Below are positions 7,682 to 16,177 of a stretch of DNA of 64,000 nucleotides, in pieces; within the stretch, counting starts at the first letter, position 1; each line of letters begins with the position of its first letter. Where the stretch lies: NCBI GenBank assembly GCA_029261855.1, contig JAJDAN010000032.1, positions 1 to 64,000 on the forward strand, given 5' to 3'. The position numbers and the translations under genes were made by a program. Under the pieces are notes generated by a model. That model was not told the DNA's origin. It ran no database searches and was given only the letters and a program-made list of their open reading frames with translations. This stretch comes from Deltaproteobacteria bacterium (lineage in GTDB: Bacteria; Myxococcota_A; UBA9160; UBA4427).

Positions 7682-8923
7682 CTAGCCCCGCACTCGCGGC
7701 CCCGGCGTGAACTTCACCTGCATCTCCTTCACGCCGTTGATGAAGGTCGACCGCAGGCGGCGGGGCTCGGCGGCGAGCTCGAGGTCCGGGAGGCGACGCG
7801 TCAAGCCACCGAAGATCTTGCGCAGTTCCATGCGGGCGAGGTTCGCCCCCAGGCAGAAGTGTTCACCGACGCCGAAGGAAAGGTGCTCGTTGGGCGACCG
7901 CGCGACGTCGAAGTCGTCGGCGTTCGGGAAGACGTCCTCGTCGCGGTTCACCGACGGGTACCACAGGATGATCTTGTCGCCTTCGGCGATCTTGACGCCG
8001 CGGATCTCGGTGTCGGCCATCGCCGTCCGCCGGAAGCTGTGCACCGCCGGCTCGTGACGCAGGATCTCTTCCACCGCGGAATTCAGCAGCGAAGGATCGT
8101 CGAGCAGGCGCTGACGCTGGGCCGGGTGCCGGATCAGGTCGAGCATGCCGTTGGTGGTGACGGTGCGCGTCGTCTCGTTGCCGGCGATCGCCAGCAGCAA
8201 GAAGAAGGCATTGAACTCCATCTCGCTGAGGCGCTCGCCGTCGACTTCGGCAGTGAGCAGCGCCGAGGCGAGATCGTCCGACGGGTTCGCGCGCGACTTC
8301 TCTGCCAACTTCGCGGCGTACAGGAACATCTCGGCAGAAGCCGCCTCGCCGTTGTCCTCCCGCACCTCCTGGTCATGGCCTTCCTGCAGCTCCGGGTCGT
8401 CGAAGCCCACCATGCGGTTGCCCAGCTCGTAGATGCCGCGGCGGTCTTCTTCGGGCACGCCCATCATTTCGCAGATGACCTGCATCGGGAGCGGCGCGGC
8501 CAGGTCGTCGACGAAGTCGCATTCGCCCTTCTCGACGACGGCATCGATGATGTCGTCCACCATGCGGTCCACGCTGCTCTCGAGCCCGTGCATCATGCGC
8601 GGCGTGAAGGCCTTGTTGACGATGGCCCGGTACTGGCGGTGCCGGGGCGGGTCCATGTTGAGCATGATCATCCGCAACATCGGAAGGCTCGCCGGATCCG
8701 GGTCGCGCGGCACGGCGCTCATGGCTTCCGACGAGAAGAGCTGCGGGTTCTTCGAGATCATCTTCAAGTCTTCGTGCTTCGTGATCGCCCAGTAGTCTTC
8801 CTGGCCAGGCGCACCCGGGTGACGATGGACGGGCGACTCGTTGCGAAGCAGCTTGAACTGGGCGTGGGGCGTTGCCTTCTCGAAGGTGTCGAGGTTGTTG
8901 AGGTCGACGTCGCTGAGCTTCAT
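7682..8923 (-). CDS. Cytochrome P450 monooxygenase
   Basis: A 413-residue soluble bacterial P450. The heme-thiolate loop is FGVGEHFCLGANLA with Cys357; the I-helix oxygen-activation motif AGNETTRT and the substrate-recognition segment MDPPRHRQYRAIVNKAFTPR are also present. These resemble the CYP125/CYP124/CYP142-like group that hydroxylates sterol side chains or fatty alkyl chains, though the substrate is inferred. No ferredoxin or reductase gene is adjacent. A TetR-type regulator lies 49 bp upstream in the same direction, suggesting induction by a hydrophobic compound. Confidence 0.95.
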   Translation of the reverse strand: MKLSDVDLNNLDTFEKATPHAQFKLLRNESPVHRHPGAPGQEDYWAITKHEDLKMISKNPQLFSSEAMSAVPRDPDPASLPMLRMIMLNMDPPRHRQYRAIVNKAFTPRMMHGLESSVDRMVDDIIDAVVEKGECDFVDDLAAPLPMQVICEMMGVPEEDRRGIYELGNRMVGFDDPELQEGHDQEVREDNGEAASAEMFLYAAKLAEKSRANPSDDLASALLTAEVDGERLSEMEFNAFFLLLAIAGNETTRTVTTNGMLDLIRHPAQRQRLLDDPSLLNSAVEEILRHEPAVHSFRRTAMADTEIRGVKIAEGDKIILWYPSVNRDEDVFPNADDFDVARSPNEHLSFGVGEHFCLGANLARMELRKIFGGLTRRLPDLELAAEPRRLRSTFINGVKEMQVKFTPGPRVRG

Positions 8924-8972
8924 TGGGGGGTCCTTTTCCGTCCGGGCCGGGCGTTCAGCCGGAGCCTGGATT

Positions 8973-9596
8973 TCAGCCGGGGCCGGGGTCGCTCAACGCC
9001 ATCATGCGCGCGAGCTTCTGGAGGAAACGCGTCTGGCGCTCGATGCTCTCGGGTGCCAGCGGGTCGGTGTCGAACACGACGCTCAAGATGGGCGCCATCG
9101 CGAAGTGGCCGAACACGAGGTTCAGCCAGGCGGTGATCACGAGCGGGAATTCTTCCTCGCTCCAGTTCGGCTCTTCCTCGCGCTTCATCTCGGCGATGCC
9201 CGTGGCGATGAGCGGTCGCAGCCAGGTGCGTCCGAGCTTGGCCAGGTACGAGCCGCCGCTGATGACTTCGTGATGGATCAGCCGGGGCAGGTGAGGGCGG
9301 CCGCCGAGGTGTTTCATGATGTCTTCGATCAGCGCGGCCCGGGCGTCGCTCGTGCGGTCCTGGCCGTCGATGCGCTGCATCATTTCGATCAGCGGCTGGA
9401 CGCCCCGCGCCAGCACGGCTTCGTAGAGTTCCTGCTTGCCCGCGAAGTGGTTGTAGAGGCTGGCGGCGGTCAGCCCGACATCGCGCGCGATGTCTCGCAC
9501 CGCCGTGCCCGCCAGACCGTGCTCCGCAAACAGCGCCTCGGCGGCGTCCAGGATTCGCTCGCGCGTGGCGGCGGTTCCGGGCTCGGATGCGGACAC
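8973..9596 (-). CDS. TetR family transcriptional regulator
   Basis: A 207-residue repressor-type protein. The N-terminal helix-turn-helix is at ~12-57 (RERILDAAEALFAEHG, then VRDIARDVGLTAASLYNHF). The C-terminal domain (IHHEVISGGSYLAKLG onward) resembles TetR proteins of lipid and aromatic metabolism. It lies upstream of the P450, and tandem operator-like palindromes lie just upstream of its own start, which suggests autoregulation and joint control of the P450. The ligand is unknown. Confidence 0.92.
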   Translation of the reverse strand: MSASEPGTAATRERILDAAEALFAEHGLAGTAVRDIARDVGLTAASLYNHFAGKQELYEAVLARGVQPLIEMMQRIDGQDRTSDARAALIEDIMKHLGGRPHLPRLIHHEVISGGSYLAKLGRTWLRPLIATGIAEMKREEEPNWSEEEFPLVITAWLNLVFGHFAMAPILSVVFDTDPLAPESIERQTRFLQKLARMMALSDPGPG

Positions 9597-9627
9597 GACA
9601 GGACCCCCGAGAGCTGGGCTTGAGGTT

Positions 9628-9662
9628 ACGAACGTTTGTTCACCAGATGAACGCTTGTTCGT
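9628..9662. promoter_or_regulatory. Tandem TetR-type operators
   Basis: Two palindromic 12-mers, GAACGTTTGTTC (9630-9641) and GAACGCTTGTTC (9649-9660), with centres 19 bp apart, together form a larger inverted repeat ACGAAC...GTTCGT. They lie 32-66 bp upstream of the TetR start codon. The TetR assignment is by position; binding is inferred. Confidence 0.7.
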
Positions 9663-9764
9663 TTACCACGTCCCGAGCGCATCGGTCAACAGACGCAGCC
9701 GCTGTAGCGAAAAGCCCTCTCCCGAGGCGGTCCTGGCGCTGGCTCGAGCGCCGCCGGGCGCGGA

Positions 9765-10184
9765 TCAAGTCTTCAGGTGGCCCCGCCCCGGAACGTGGTT
9801 CACCTCGATGCGGATGCCGTCCGGGTCCTCGAAGAGCACCGAGTAGTAGCCGGGCGCGAAGGCATCTTCCCGCGGCGGGTGGACGACGGTGGCCCCGGGC
9901 AGCCCTTTCGCGAAGGCGTGGATCTCGTCGATCTGCTCGCGCTCCCGCGCCCGCAGGCACAGGTGATGCAACCCGACCCGCCGCTGATCGAAGCGGTCGT
10001 CCGCATGCTCGTCGCTGACCTGGGAGATCGCGATCCCCGTGCGACTGCCGATGCAGTAGTAGTAGGTGTCGGTGTCGATCAGCACCTGCATCTCGAACAG
10101 CTCGAGCAGTGGCTTGTAGAAGGCCTTCGACCGCGCGATGTCGGTGACGGCCAGCTGGATGTGGGCGATTCCGTTGAGCTGCAT
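9765..10184 (-). CDS. VOC-superfamily (glyoxalase/dioxygenase-like) protein
   Basis: A 139-residue vicinal oxygen chelate protein with two beta-alpha-beta-beta-beta modules. The first is LNGIAHIQLAVTDIARSKAFY and the second starts GLHHLCLRARER and ends FEDPDGIRIEVNHVPG. Candidate metal ligands are His8, a His in GLHHL and Glu in IRIEV. Such proteins act as lyases, isomerases or dioxygenases on small organics; the substrate is not evident. It shares the catabolic neighbourhood with the P450, TetR and GST-like genes. Confidence 0.88.
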   Translation of the reverse strand: MQLNGIAHIQLAVTDIARSKAFYKPLLELFEMQVLIDTDTYYYCIGSRTGIAISQVSDEHADDRFDQRRVGLHHLCLRAREREQIDEIHAFAKGLPGATVVHPPREDAFAPGYYSVLFEDPDGIRIEVNHVPGRGHLKT

Positions 10185-10260
10185 CTTGTTCTCCGTGTCA
10201 GGTCCGTGTCAGGCCCGTATCCGGCCGTATCCGGCTAGCGGACCCTGGGGCGCGCTTCGT

Positions 10261-11589
10261 TCATCCATCGACTGAAAAGAGTCTCGCGCCTTGCTTGCGG
10301 ACGCGACAGTCTGCGAGACGGTCGTTCAGCTCGAGCAGCTCCGGTCCGCGCGGGAAGCGCGTCAGCCATTCGGCCACGGCTGCGCGACCGCGTTCGCGGG
10401 TGATTGCCTCATCGAGCACGCGGGCGAGACGCTGCAGCATCCAGACGTGGTACGGCGTCACCATGCGCCTCGCCTCGATGCCGCCGATCTCGAAGCCGTG
10501 GGTCAGGGCGCCGTCGCCCGTCTGGTGCTCCGTCCAGGGCGGGTCGGCGAAGAAGGTCTTGGCCGGTAGCTGGCCGCCGGGGGTGTGCGCGTCGCTCGCG
10601 ATGAAGGCGCTGACTTTTTCCAGGGTGCTCGTGAGCACCGGCCACATCTCTTCGAAGAACACGCCGACCAGCGCATCGAGGCTTTCGGGCACCTGGTCGT
10701 CCGGCAGCCAACGGCCGCCGTCGCTGGTGGCGGGCCGACCGACGAGCTCGCCGTCTTCGCCCAGGGAGTAGAGCTTCTGGTCGTAGGTCCGGGCGTCGAC
10801 GTTCATGCCGTTGCAGCGCTCGACCCACTCGGCGACGACGGGGTGCTGGGTCCGCAGCATGAAGCCCGAGGTGGCGTCGCGATAGAGGTGCGCGTAGAGC
10901 GGGCCCATCAGCCCGAAGTCGCCCAGCGAAGGCAGGCCCCCGAGCACGAAGTCGTGGCGACCCAGGTGGACGTCCAGTAGGGCGAGGATGTTCTCCATCG
11001 AATCCCACCAGGCGTGCTCGGTTTCGGGCGTGCAGCCGAGGTGGACGAGCCCTGCGTAGACCCCGCGTGGATTGGTGCGCGCCTCCGAGATGCCGAACAG
11101 GTTCTCGAAGACGGCCGCGCCCGCCGCCAGCCGCTCGTCCCCCGGCGCGCCTGCGGCGAACACCGATCCCCACTGCATGGCGTTGTAGCGGACGTGGTTG
11201 GGCGTGACGTCGGCGAGGCTGTAGTGCCAGCGTTCCCAGAAGCCGGGCACCACCATCCACTCGTCCGCCAGCAGCTCGACGAGATACGACGCCAACGTCT
11301 GCCGCGGCGCCTCGAGTGCCGACGGGATCACCGGCACCTTGTCGTGGCGCGCCTCGATGAAGTCGATGATGTCGCTCGAGTCCTGCACCCAGGTGCCGTC
11401 GGAAGTCCGCAGCTGTGGCACGGCGCCAGACCCGGTCGCCGGCGTCAGCAGGCCCGCCACAAGCTCGGGCGTGGCGAGCACGTCCTCGAAGCCGGTGCTG
11501 AGGTCGCCCATGCGGTGCTTGTACCGGAGATAGGCGCGCACCTTGCCCGAGAAGTAGCTGAGCTCCCAGCTGAACAGTCGATAGGTCAT
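10261..11589 (-). CDS. Glutathione S-transferase-like protein with long C-terminal region
   Basis: A 442-residue product from ATG 11589. Residues ~1-80 form a thioredoxin-like GST N-domain (MTYRLFSWELSYFSGKVRAY; VPQLRTSDGTWVQDSSDIIDF carries the cis-Pro and the Glu/Asp-Ser pair). Residues ~90-250 form an all-helical GST C-domain (GGLPSLGDFGLMGPLYAHLY includes the N-capping box). An additional ~190-residue tail is uncommon for plain GSTs. It is probably a cytosolic GST-fold protein; the catalytic residue and substrate are uncertain. Confidence 0.85.
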   Translation of the reverse strand: MTYRLFSWELSYFSGKVRAYLRYKHRMGDLSTGFEDVLATPELVAGLLTPATGSGAVPQLRTSDGTWVQDSSDIIDFIEARHDKVPVIPSALEAPRQTLASYLVELLADEWMVVPGFWERWHYSLADVTPNHVRYNAMQWGSVFAAGAPGDERLAAGAAVFENLFGISEARTNPRGVYAGLVHLGCTPETEHAWWDSMENILALLDVHLGRHDFVLGGLPSLGDFGLMGPLYAHLYRDATSGFMLRTQHPVVAEWVERCNGMNVDARTYDQKLYSLGEDGELVGRPATSDGGRWLPDDQVPESLDALVGVFFEEMWPVLTSTLEKVSAFIASDAHTPGGQLPAKTFFADPPWTEHQTGDGALTHGFEIGGIEARRMVTPYHVWMLQRLARVLDEAITRERGRAAVAEWLTRFPRGPELLELNDRLADCRVRKQGARLFSVDG

Positions 11590-11689
11590 GCGTTCTCCGG
11601 CGATGCGAATGGGCCCTGGCGATTGAAGCTGGCGATGGAAGACGACAGCACGTCGCGCCGCGGTCCGCGAAGATGCCATAATCCGGCCC

Positions 11690-12007
11690 ATGCGGCTGAT
11701 CTTCGCGACCTGTTCACCGGGCGAAGCCGAGCCGGTCCTGCGCGCGTTGCTCGAAGAACGACTCGTGGGCTGCGGCAACCTCGTCCCGGCGGTGACGTCG
11801 CTCTACTGGTGGCAGGGCGAGATCGCCCGCGACGAAGAAGTGGTGATGCTGATGGAGACGACCGCCGAGCTCGTGCAACAGGCGGCGGCACGCCTGCGAG
11901 AGCTGCACCCCTACGACGTGCCGAAGATCGTCATCATCGACCCGGCCACCGCCGACCCCGACTACGTGGCTTGGCTACGCGGGGTCACCCGTCAGACCGG
12001 TCCCTGA
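11690..12007 (+). CDS. cutA: Divalent cation tolerance protein CutA
   Basis: A 105-residue CutA1-type trimeric protein: MRLIFATCSPGEAEPVLRAL, then GCGNLVPAVTSLYWWQGEIA, DEEVVMLMETT and ELHPYDVPKIVIID, the last being the conserved HPYxVPE/K core. CutA is linked to copper and other metal tolerance, though its molecular role is not settled. Its 3' end overlaps by 33 bp the convergent DUF4345 gene. Divergent from the GST-like gene with 100 bp between them. Confidence 0.95.
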   Translation: MRLIFATCSPGEAEPVLRALLEERLVGCGNLVPAVTSLYWWQGEIARDEEVVMLMETTAELVQQAAARLRELHPYDVPKIVIIDPATADPDYVAWLRGVTRQTGP

Positions 12008-12379
12008 GCTGCTGCGGCTGAAGAGCGCGAACGACACCAGCGCGAACAGGGTCTCGAAGCCGAGCGCGCCGAACGTGTAGCTGCCGACCCCGGACTCGAC
12101 AATGGCGCCCAGCAGGCGCGCCGAGGCCAACCCGAAGAACAGGAACGCCAGCACGAACAGCACCGGAGGCTGCAGCTCGGACCGCAGCAGCGCCGCCAGC
12201 GCCAGCATGCCCACGGCGGTCTGCAGGCCGCCGTACATGGCGCGCAGCTCGGCGGCGCCGTCGCCGTTCAGCATCGCGAGCCCGGCGGAATCGGCCACCA
12301 CCGATGGAGCTGCCAGGCACACCAGCCCGTAGCCGATGAAGAGCAGTGCGTTGACACCGAGGAAGATCTTCGTCGCCAT
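11975..12379 (-). CDS. DUF4345-like membrane protein
   Basis: A 134-residue protein from ATG 12379 with four predicted membrane helices (IFLGVNALLFIGYGLVCLAA; TAVGMLALAALL; PPVLFVLAFLFFGLASARL; TFGALGFETLFALVSFALF). The arrangement and the motif RAMYGGLQTAVGM fit the DUF4345 family of small integral membrane proteins of unknown role. Lies 23 bp downstream of 12403-12903 in the same direction. Confidence 0.8.
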   Translation of the reverse strand: MATKIFLGVNALLFIGYGLVCLAAPSVVADSAGLAMLNGDGAAELRAMYGGLQTAVGMLALAALLRSELQPPVLFVLAFLFFGLASARLLGAIVESGVGSYTFGALGFETLFALVSFALFSRSSSGTGLTGDPA

Positions 12380-12402
12380 CGTCGTCTCCTGTATCCGCGT
12401 CG

Positions 12403-12903
12403 TCAGCTGGCGGGACGCGGGTCCAGCCGGAAGAACCACACGCTGTCCTGGTCCACTTCACCCGGCGGCAGGCCGCCGTACTTCTCGCCCACCTTCGCGA
12501 GCAGGCGGTCGAAGGCCGCGGGGTCGTCGGTCTTCGACAAGGTCACCGGGTAGCGCTTACCGTCGATGCGGATCTCGGCGCGACCGTCCGCCACCGCCTC
12601 GTGGGGCCACTGCTTCCAGAGACGGAAGTTCGGCACGCCGCACGGGATGTAGGCCTTGCCGTCGTCGACCACGACCCAGACGGTGCGCGAGCGCGGCGGC
12701 TCGAGCAGCTGCATCTGGATCGTGTCGGTGTCCGTCGCGAAAGCCCAGTCGGAAGGCGACGCGACCACGTCCCCCGACGTGAACGCGCCGCCGGAAAAGA
12801 AGCCCATCGGACCGTCCGAGAAACGTCCGGCAACGAAGATCACGAGCACCGCCAGCACGACGATACCGACGAGCGCCCCCAGGATTCGCAGTACGACCTT
12901 CAT
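12403..12903 (-). CDS. Membrane-anchored hypothetical protein
   Basis: A 166-residue protein with one N-terminal helix (residues ~5-26, LRILGALVGIVVLAVLVIFVA) and a soluble, probably periplasmic domain. The pattern RTVWVVVDDGKAYIPCG followed by WPHEAVADGRAEIRIDGKRYP is reminiscent of split-barrel F420/FMN-binding folds, but cofactor residues cannot be assigned, so this is only a suggestion. Probably cotranscribed with the DUF4345-like gene downstream. Confidence 0.7.
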   Translation of the reverse strand: MKVVLRILGALVGIVVLAVLVIFVAGRFSDGPMGFFSGGAFTSGDVVASPSDWAFATDTDTIQMQLLEPPRSRTVWVVVDDGKAYIPCGVPNFRLWKQWPHEAVADGRAEIRIDGKRYPVTLSKTDDPAAFDRLLAKVGEKYGGLPPGEVDQDSVWFFRLDPRPAS

Positions 12904-12944
12904 GGCTCGTCTCCGTTCGTCTCGGCTTGCGGAAGCACCGCCAC

Positions 12945-14213
12945 CTAGCGCACGCCCGTGGGCAAGAGCGACCCGTCTTCAATGAGTCTCGCGGAAGACA
13001 CGTACAGGCTCTGGGAAACGAAGCTCCGCACGTCTTCGGCCAGGGTCCGGCACAGCTCGGCTTTGAACTTGCGGGCGGCCACGACGTCCGGATCGTCACC
13101 CGGCGCGAGCGCCAGCACGTCGACGACGTGGAGGGCCAGCTGCGTCTTGCCGGCATCCGCCAGGGAACGCGCATGTTCGAGCACCGCGCTTCGGTCGCGG
13201 ATCGCCGCGAGCACCGCGGCGCCCGCTTCGTCCGGGTGCGCGGGGTGCAGGTTCGTCGGGTTGCGGTCCCACCAGCCGGTCTCCGCCCGGAAGATGTCGC
13301 GCACGATGTAGTCGGGGTCGCCGTACAGGGGCTGCATCCACGGCTGGTCGAAGAGCGCCTTCGGGTAGTCGAGATCGTGCAGGATCTCGACGGCGCCCAT
13401 GCCGCGGTTGAGCCGCTCGACGACGTTCTCGCGCAGCCAGCGAAGGGCGGCGGACGTCTTCGTCAGGATCTCTTGGATGCGCTCGCGGCCCTCGATGGCC
13501 GGACCGAACTCCATCACCAGCAGCTCGGCACCCAGGGCGGCCAGCCGGTCGAGGGTGTCCGCCCAGCGGACGGGGTCGCGCAGGGAACGCAGGGGCGTGC
13601 CGACGTTGGGGATGCTCGGCGTCACCGCAGCGCCGCCGTACAGCAGCTTCTCTTCCGGCATCCACAGCACGATGGCATCGTCGGTCTCGGACGGCGCCCA
13701 CAGCAGCTGCAGGGTGCGCTCGCCCACGGTGAGAGTGAGCGCGTCGCGGAAGGTCTCGTCGGGCATGTGCGTCTGGATCGGCTGCTTCGCCATCATCCCG
13801 CGCGGCACCCGGAACTGCAGCTCGACGAAGTAGTTCTGCAGGCCCTCGGTTTCCCGGTAGCGGCGCCAGCGCCGCACCAGATTCTCGTGGGCGATGACCC
13901 GGGGCGGCGGGTCACCGCGCTTCGCTGCGTCTTCGAGCCAGGTCTCGACGGCGTTGTTGTAGCCGAGGTGACCGTGGCTGTAGGCGATGGCGAAGACCGG
14001 TGCCTCGGTGATCTCGCGCAGCCGCGCGATCATCTTGCTGGCCTGCTTGCTCGAGACGCCCGTGTCGAGCTGGAAGACGCCGCGCTCGGTCTCCACCGAG
14101 AGCGCGTTCCCCATGCCGCCCACCACGTGCACACCGGGGGCGAGGGTCCCGAGGAAGGAGGGGAAGGTCGCCGGGTTGGCGCGGGAAGCGTCCATCTTGG
14201 CGTGAGCAGGCAT
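12945..14213 (-). CDS. Alkylsulfatase-like metallo-beta-lactamase-fold protein, metal site degraded
   Basis: A 422-residue product from ATG 14213. The N-terminal half has the MBL layout of SdsA1/BDS1-type alkylsulfatases (VHVVGGMGNALSVETERGVF, AIAYSHGHLGYNNAVE), and ~275-340 matches the alkylsulfatase dimerisation domain (MGAVEILHDLDYP, YGDPDYIVRDIFRAETGWW). Active family members carry HxHxDH; here it reads H80-G-H82-L-G84-Y85, and the later His ligands are replaced in YGGAAVTPSIPNVG. It may be a pseudoenzyme, bind another metal set, or have a different reaction. Cytosolic; no signal peptide. Confidence 0.85.
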   Translation of the reverse strand: MPAHAKMDASRANPATFPSFLGTLAPGVHVVGGMGNALSVETERGVFQLDTGVSSKQASKMIARLREITEAPVFAIAYSHGHLGYNNAVETWLEDAAKRGDPPPRVIAHENLVRRWRRYRETEGLQNYFVELQFRVPRGMMAKQPIQTHMPDETFRDALTLTVGERTLQLLWAPSETDDAIVLWMPEEKLLYGGAAVTPSIPNVGTPLRSLRDPVRWADTLDRLAALGAELLVMEFGPAIEGRERIQEILTKTSAALRWLRENVVERLNRGMGAVEILHDLDYPKALFDQPWMQPLYGDPDYIVRDIFRAETGWWDRNPTNLHPAHPDEAGAAVLAAIRDRSAVLEHARSLADAGKTQLALHVVDVLALAPGDDPDVVAARKFKAELCRTLAEDVRSFVSQSLYVSSARLIEDGSLLPTGVR

Positions 14214-14298
14214 GGCGGAAGAGCCTAGCGGACAGCGGCCACGGGGCTCCATCCGAGGCGCGAGCTTCCAGCCAACCGCAAGCCCTACCGTCTGCCGC

Positions 14299-14907
14299 AT
14301 GCAAGAACCCCATCGCTGGCGCCCGCTGACCTGTGAACAGGTCGCGGCCCTGCTCGACGGCGCGACCTTCCCCTGGTGGATCTGCGGCGGGCACGCCATC
14401 GACCTGCTGCTGGGACGCACGACCCGCGCGCATGGCGACGTGGATGTCGGCGTGCTGCGCGGCGATCAACCGGCCCTCTTCGAGCGGCTCACCCGCTTCG
14501 AGGTGCATCTCGCCAAGGATGGTCAGCTGCGCGAACTCTCCTCCGACGAACGTGGCAGGGGAACCCTGGACCCGGACCATCACGGTCTCTGGTGTCGGCC
14601 CCGCGGTGAGTCCGACTGGGCGCTCGAGATCCTGCTGAACGACGGCGACCGCGAAGAGTGGATCTTCAGACGCCACCCGGCGCTGAGGCGGCCGCTGTCG
14701 GAAGTCATCCACCACAGCGAGGACGGCATCCCCTATCTCGCGCCCGAGCTGCAGCTGCTCTTCAAGGCCAAGGCACGGCGGCAACGCGACGAGCAGGACT
14801 TCTCCGTGGCGCTGCCGGTCCTGGATGCGACTCAGCGCGACTGGCTGCGCGGGGCGCTGCACCGCGCCTACCCCGATCACGCGTGGCTCGACCGGCTCGG
14901 GCGCTAG
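14299..14907 (+). CDS. Aminoglycoside adenylyltransferase-like nucleotidyltransferase
   Basis: A 202-residue product from ATG 14299. The segment WWICGGHAIDLLLGRTTRAH followed by GDVDVGVLRGD is the nucleotidyltransferase core (Gly-Gly, then Asp-x-Asp metal ligands) shared with the ANT(2'')/DUF4111-type and AbiEii-like families. The closest general description is an aminoglycoside nucleotidyltransferase-like domain protein; resistance activity is not implied. Divergent from the alkylsulfatase-like gene, convergent with the glycosyltransferase 4 bp away. Confidence 0.82.
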   Translation: MQEPHRWRPLTCEQVAALLDGATFPWWICGGHAIDLLLGRTTRAHGDVDVGVLRGDQPALFERLTRFEVHLAKDGQLRELSSDERGRGTLDPDHHGLWCRPRGESDWALEILLNDGDREEWIFRRHPALRRPLSEVIHHSEDGIPYLAPELQLLFKAKARRQRDEQDFSVALPVLDATQRDWLRGALHRAYPDHAWLDRLGR

Positions 14908-14911
14908 GCCC

Positions 14912-16177
14912 TCAGCGCACCGAGCCCCCGCGGACCTGCTCGAACAACTCCAGGTTCTTGCGCGCGTTGACGTCCCAGGTGTACTGCTCCCGCACGAGTC
15001 GCCGGCCGTTCTGCGAAAGCGACTCTCGCAACGCGCCATCCCGAACGAGCCGTCCCAGGGCAGCCACCAGCGCCGGGACCGAACCCGGCGGCACCAACAG
15101 AGCGGTCTCGGCGTCGCGCACGATGTCCTCGGTCCCCCCGACCCGTGTGAACACCGACGGGATCCCGGCGTGCAGGGCCTCGAACAACACCGTCGCGACG
15201 CCTTCTGAATGCGAAGGCAGGACGAAGATGTCGGACGCCGCCATCCAGACCTTCACCTCGTCATGCCCGACGGGCCCGACGATGACCACATCCTCTTCCA
15301 GGCCCAAAGCTCGGACTCGTCGGGTCAGCGCTCGGCCCAGCAGATTCGGCCCCACGAAGAAGAGCCGCAAGTGCTCCCGCTCCGACTTCCTCAACTCGCT
15401 GAAGGCTTCGAGCAGCTCCCAGCTTCCCTTGCGTTCGCACGCAGTCCCGACGAACAGCAGATTCATAGACCCGCGATAGCGTTCCCGAAGCTTGCGAATC
15501 TCGTCGGAAGCAGCGGCATCCACCTCGAACTTCGCGGGGTTCACCCCGTTGGTGATGAGCGCGGGTTCGCGTCGCAGCGCCCCTGCCGTCATGTCCCGGG
15601 CGATCTCCAGACCTTCGCGGCTGACGAACACCGTGGCGTCCGCTCCGGACAGCGAGTCTGCCACCAGCCGCGCGCATTCCGGGCTGAAGCGCGGCGTATC
15701 GATGATCGACGCGCGATGAACGGTGTGCACCACACCGACACCCGGTAGATGGCGATCGCGAATCTGATTGCCGCAGTAGCCGCACGGGTAGGTGGTGTGT
15801 GCGTTCAGGATCTCGAAGGGCCAGCGGCGATGGAGATCTACGACGGCCTTCTCGATGGCTGCCGTCATCCAATCGCCCGCCCGCTCGAGCCTCCAGTTGC
15901 GCGGCAGCGAGCGATATCGACCGTGCAGCACCTCGATGCCCTGATAGTTCTCACGCGCGGGCGCCCGGTCTGCTTCCAGGTACCTGCGACTCAGGTAACG
16001 CAGCGGGAAGGGCAGCCGAGGCAGCGGCTGGAAGACTTTCACGTCTGCGCCACGATCGCGCAGCGCAGCGGTCTGCTCGTGGACGAAGGTCCCGTAGCCC
16101 GAGTTCTGCTCGCTCGGGTAGTACATCGAGAGCACCAGGACCTTCGGGCCCGCTCCCGTCCCAGAACCCTGACTCAG
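14912..16177 (-). CDS. Family 4-type glycosyltransferase
   Basis: GT-B enzyme of about 420 residues. The N-domain starts KVLVLSMYYPSEQNSGYGTF and the C-domain has NLLFVGTACERKGSWELLEA, VVIVGPVGHDEV and the donor-binding ExxE segment PSHSEGVATVLFEALHAG, typical of GT4 (retaining, nucleotide-sugar donor). The start is uncertain: no ATG lies at the natural N-terminus, so a CTG at 16177 overlapping the stop of the upstream radical SAM gene is used; GTG 16135 and ATG 16126 would cut into the first beta strand. Part of the 14.9-19.4 kb glycan-style cluster. Confidence 0.9.
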   Translation of the reverse strand: MSQGSGTGAGPKVLVLSMYYPSEQNSGYGTFVHEQTAALRDRGADVKVFQPLPRLPFPLRYLSRRYLEADRAPARENYQGIEVLHGRYRSLPRNWRLERAGDWMTAAIEKAVVDLHRRWPFEILNAHTTYPCGYCGNQIRDRHLPGVGVVHTVHRASIIDTPRFSPECARLVADSLSGADATVFVSREGLEIARDMTAGALRREPALITNGVNPAKFEVDAAASDEIRKLRERYRGSMNLLFVGTACERKGSWELLEAFSELRKSEREHLRLFFVGPNLLGRALTRRVRALGLEEDVVIVGPVGHDEVKVWMAASDIFVLPSHSEGVATVLFEALHAGIPSVFTRVGGTEDIVRDAETALLVPPGSVPALVAALGRLVRDGALRESLSQNGRRLVREQYTWDVNARKNLELFEQVRGGSVR

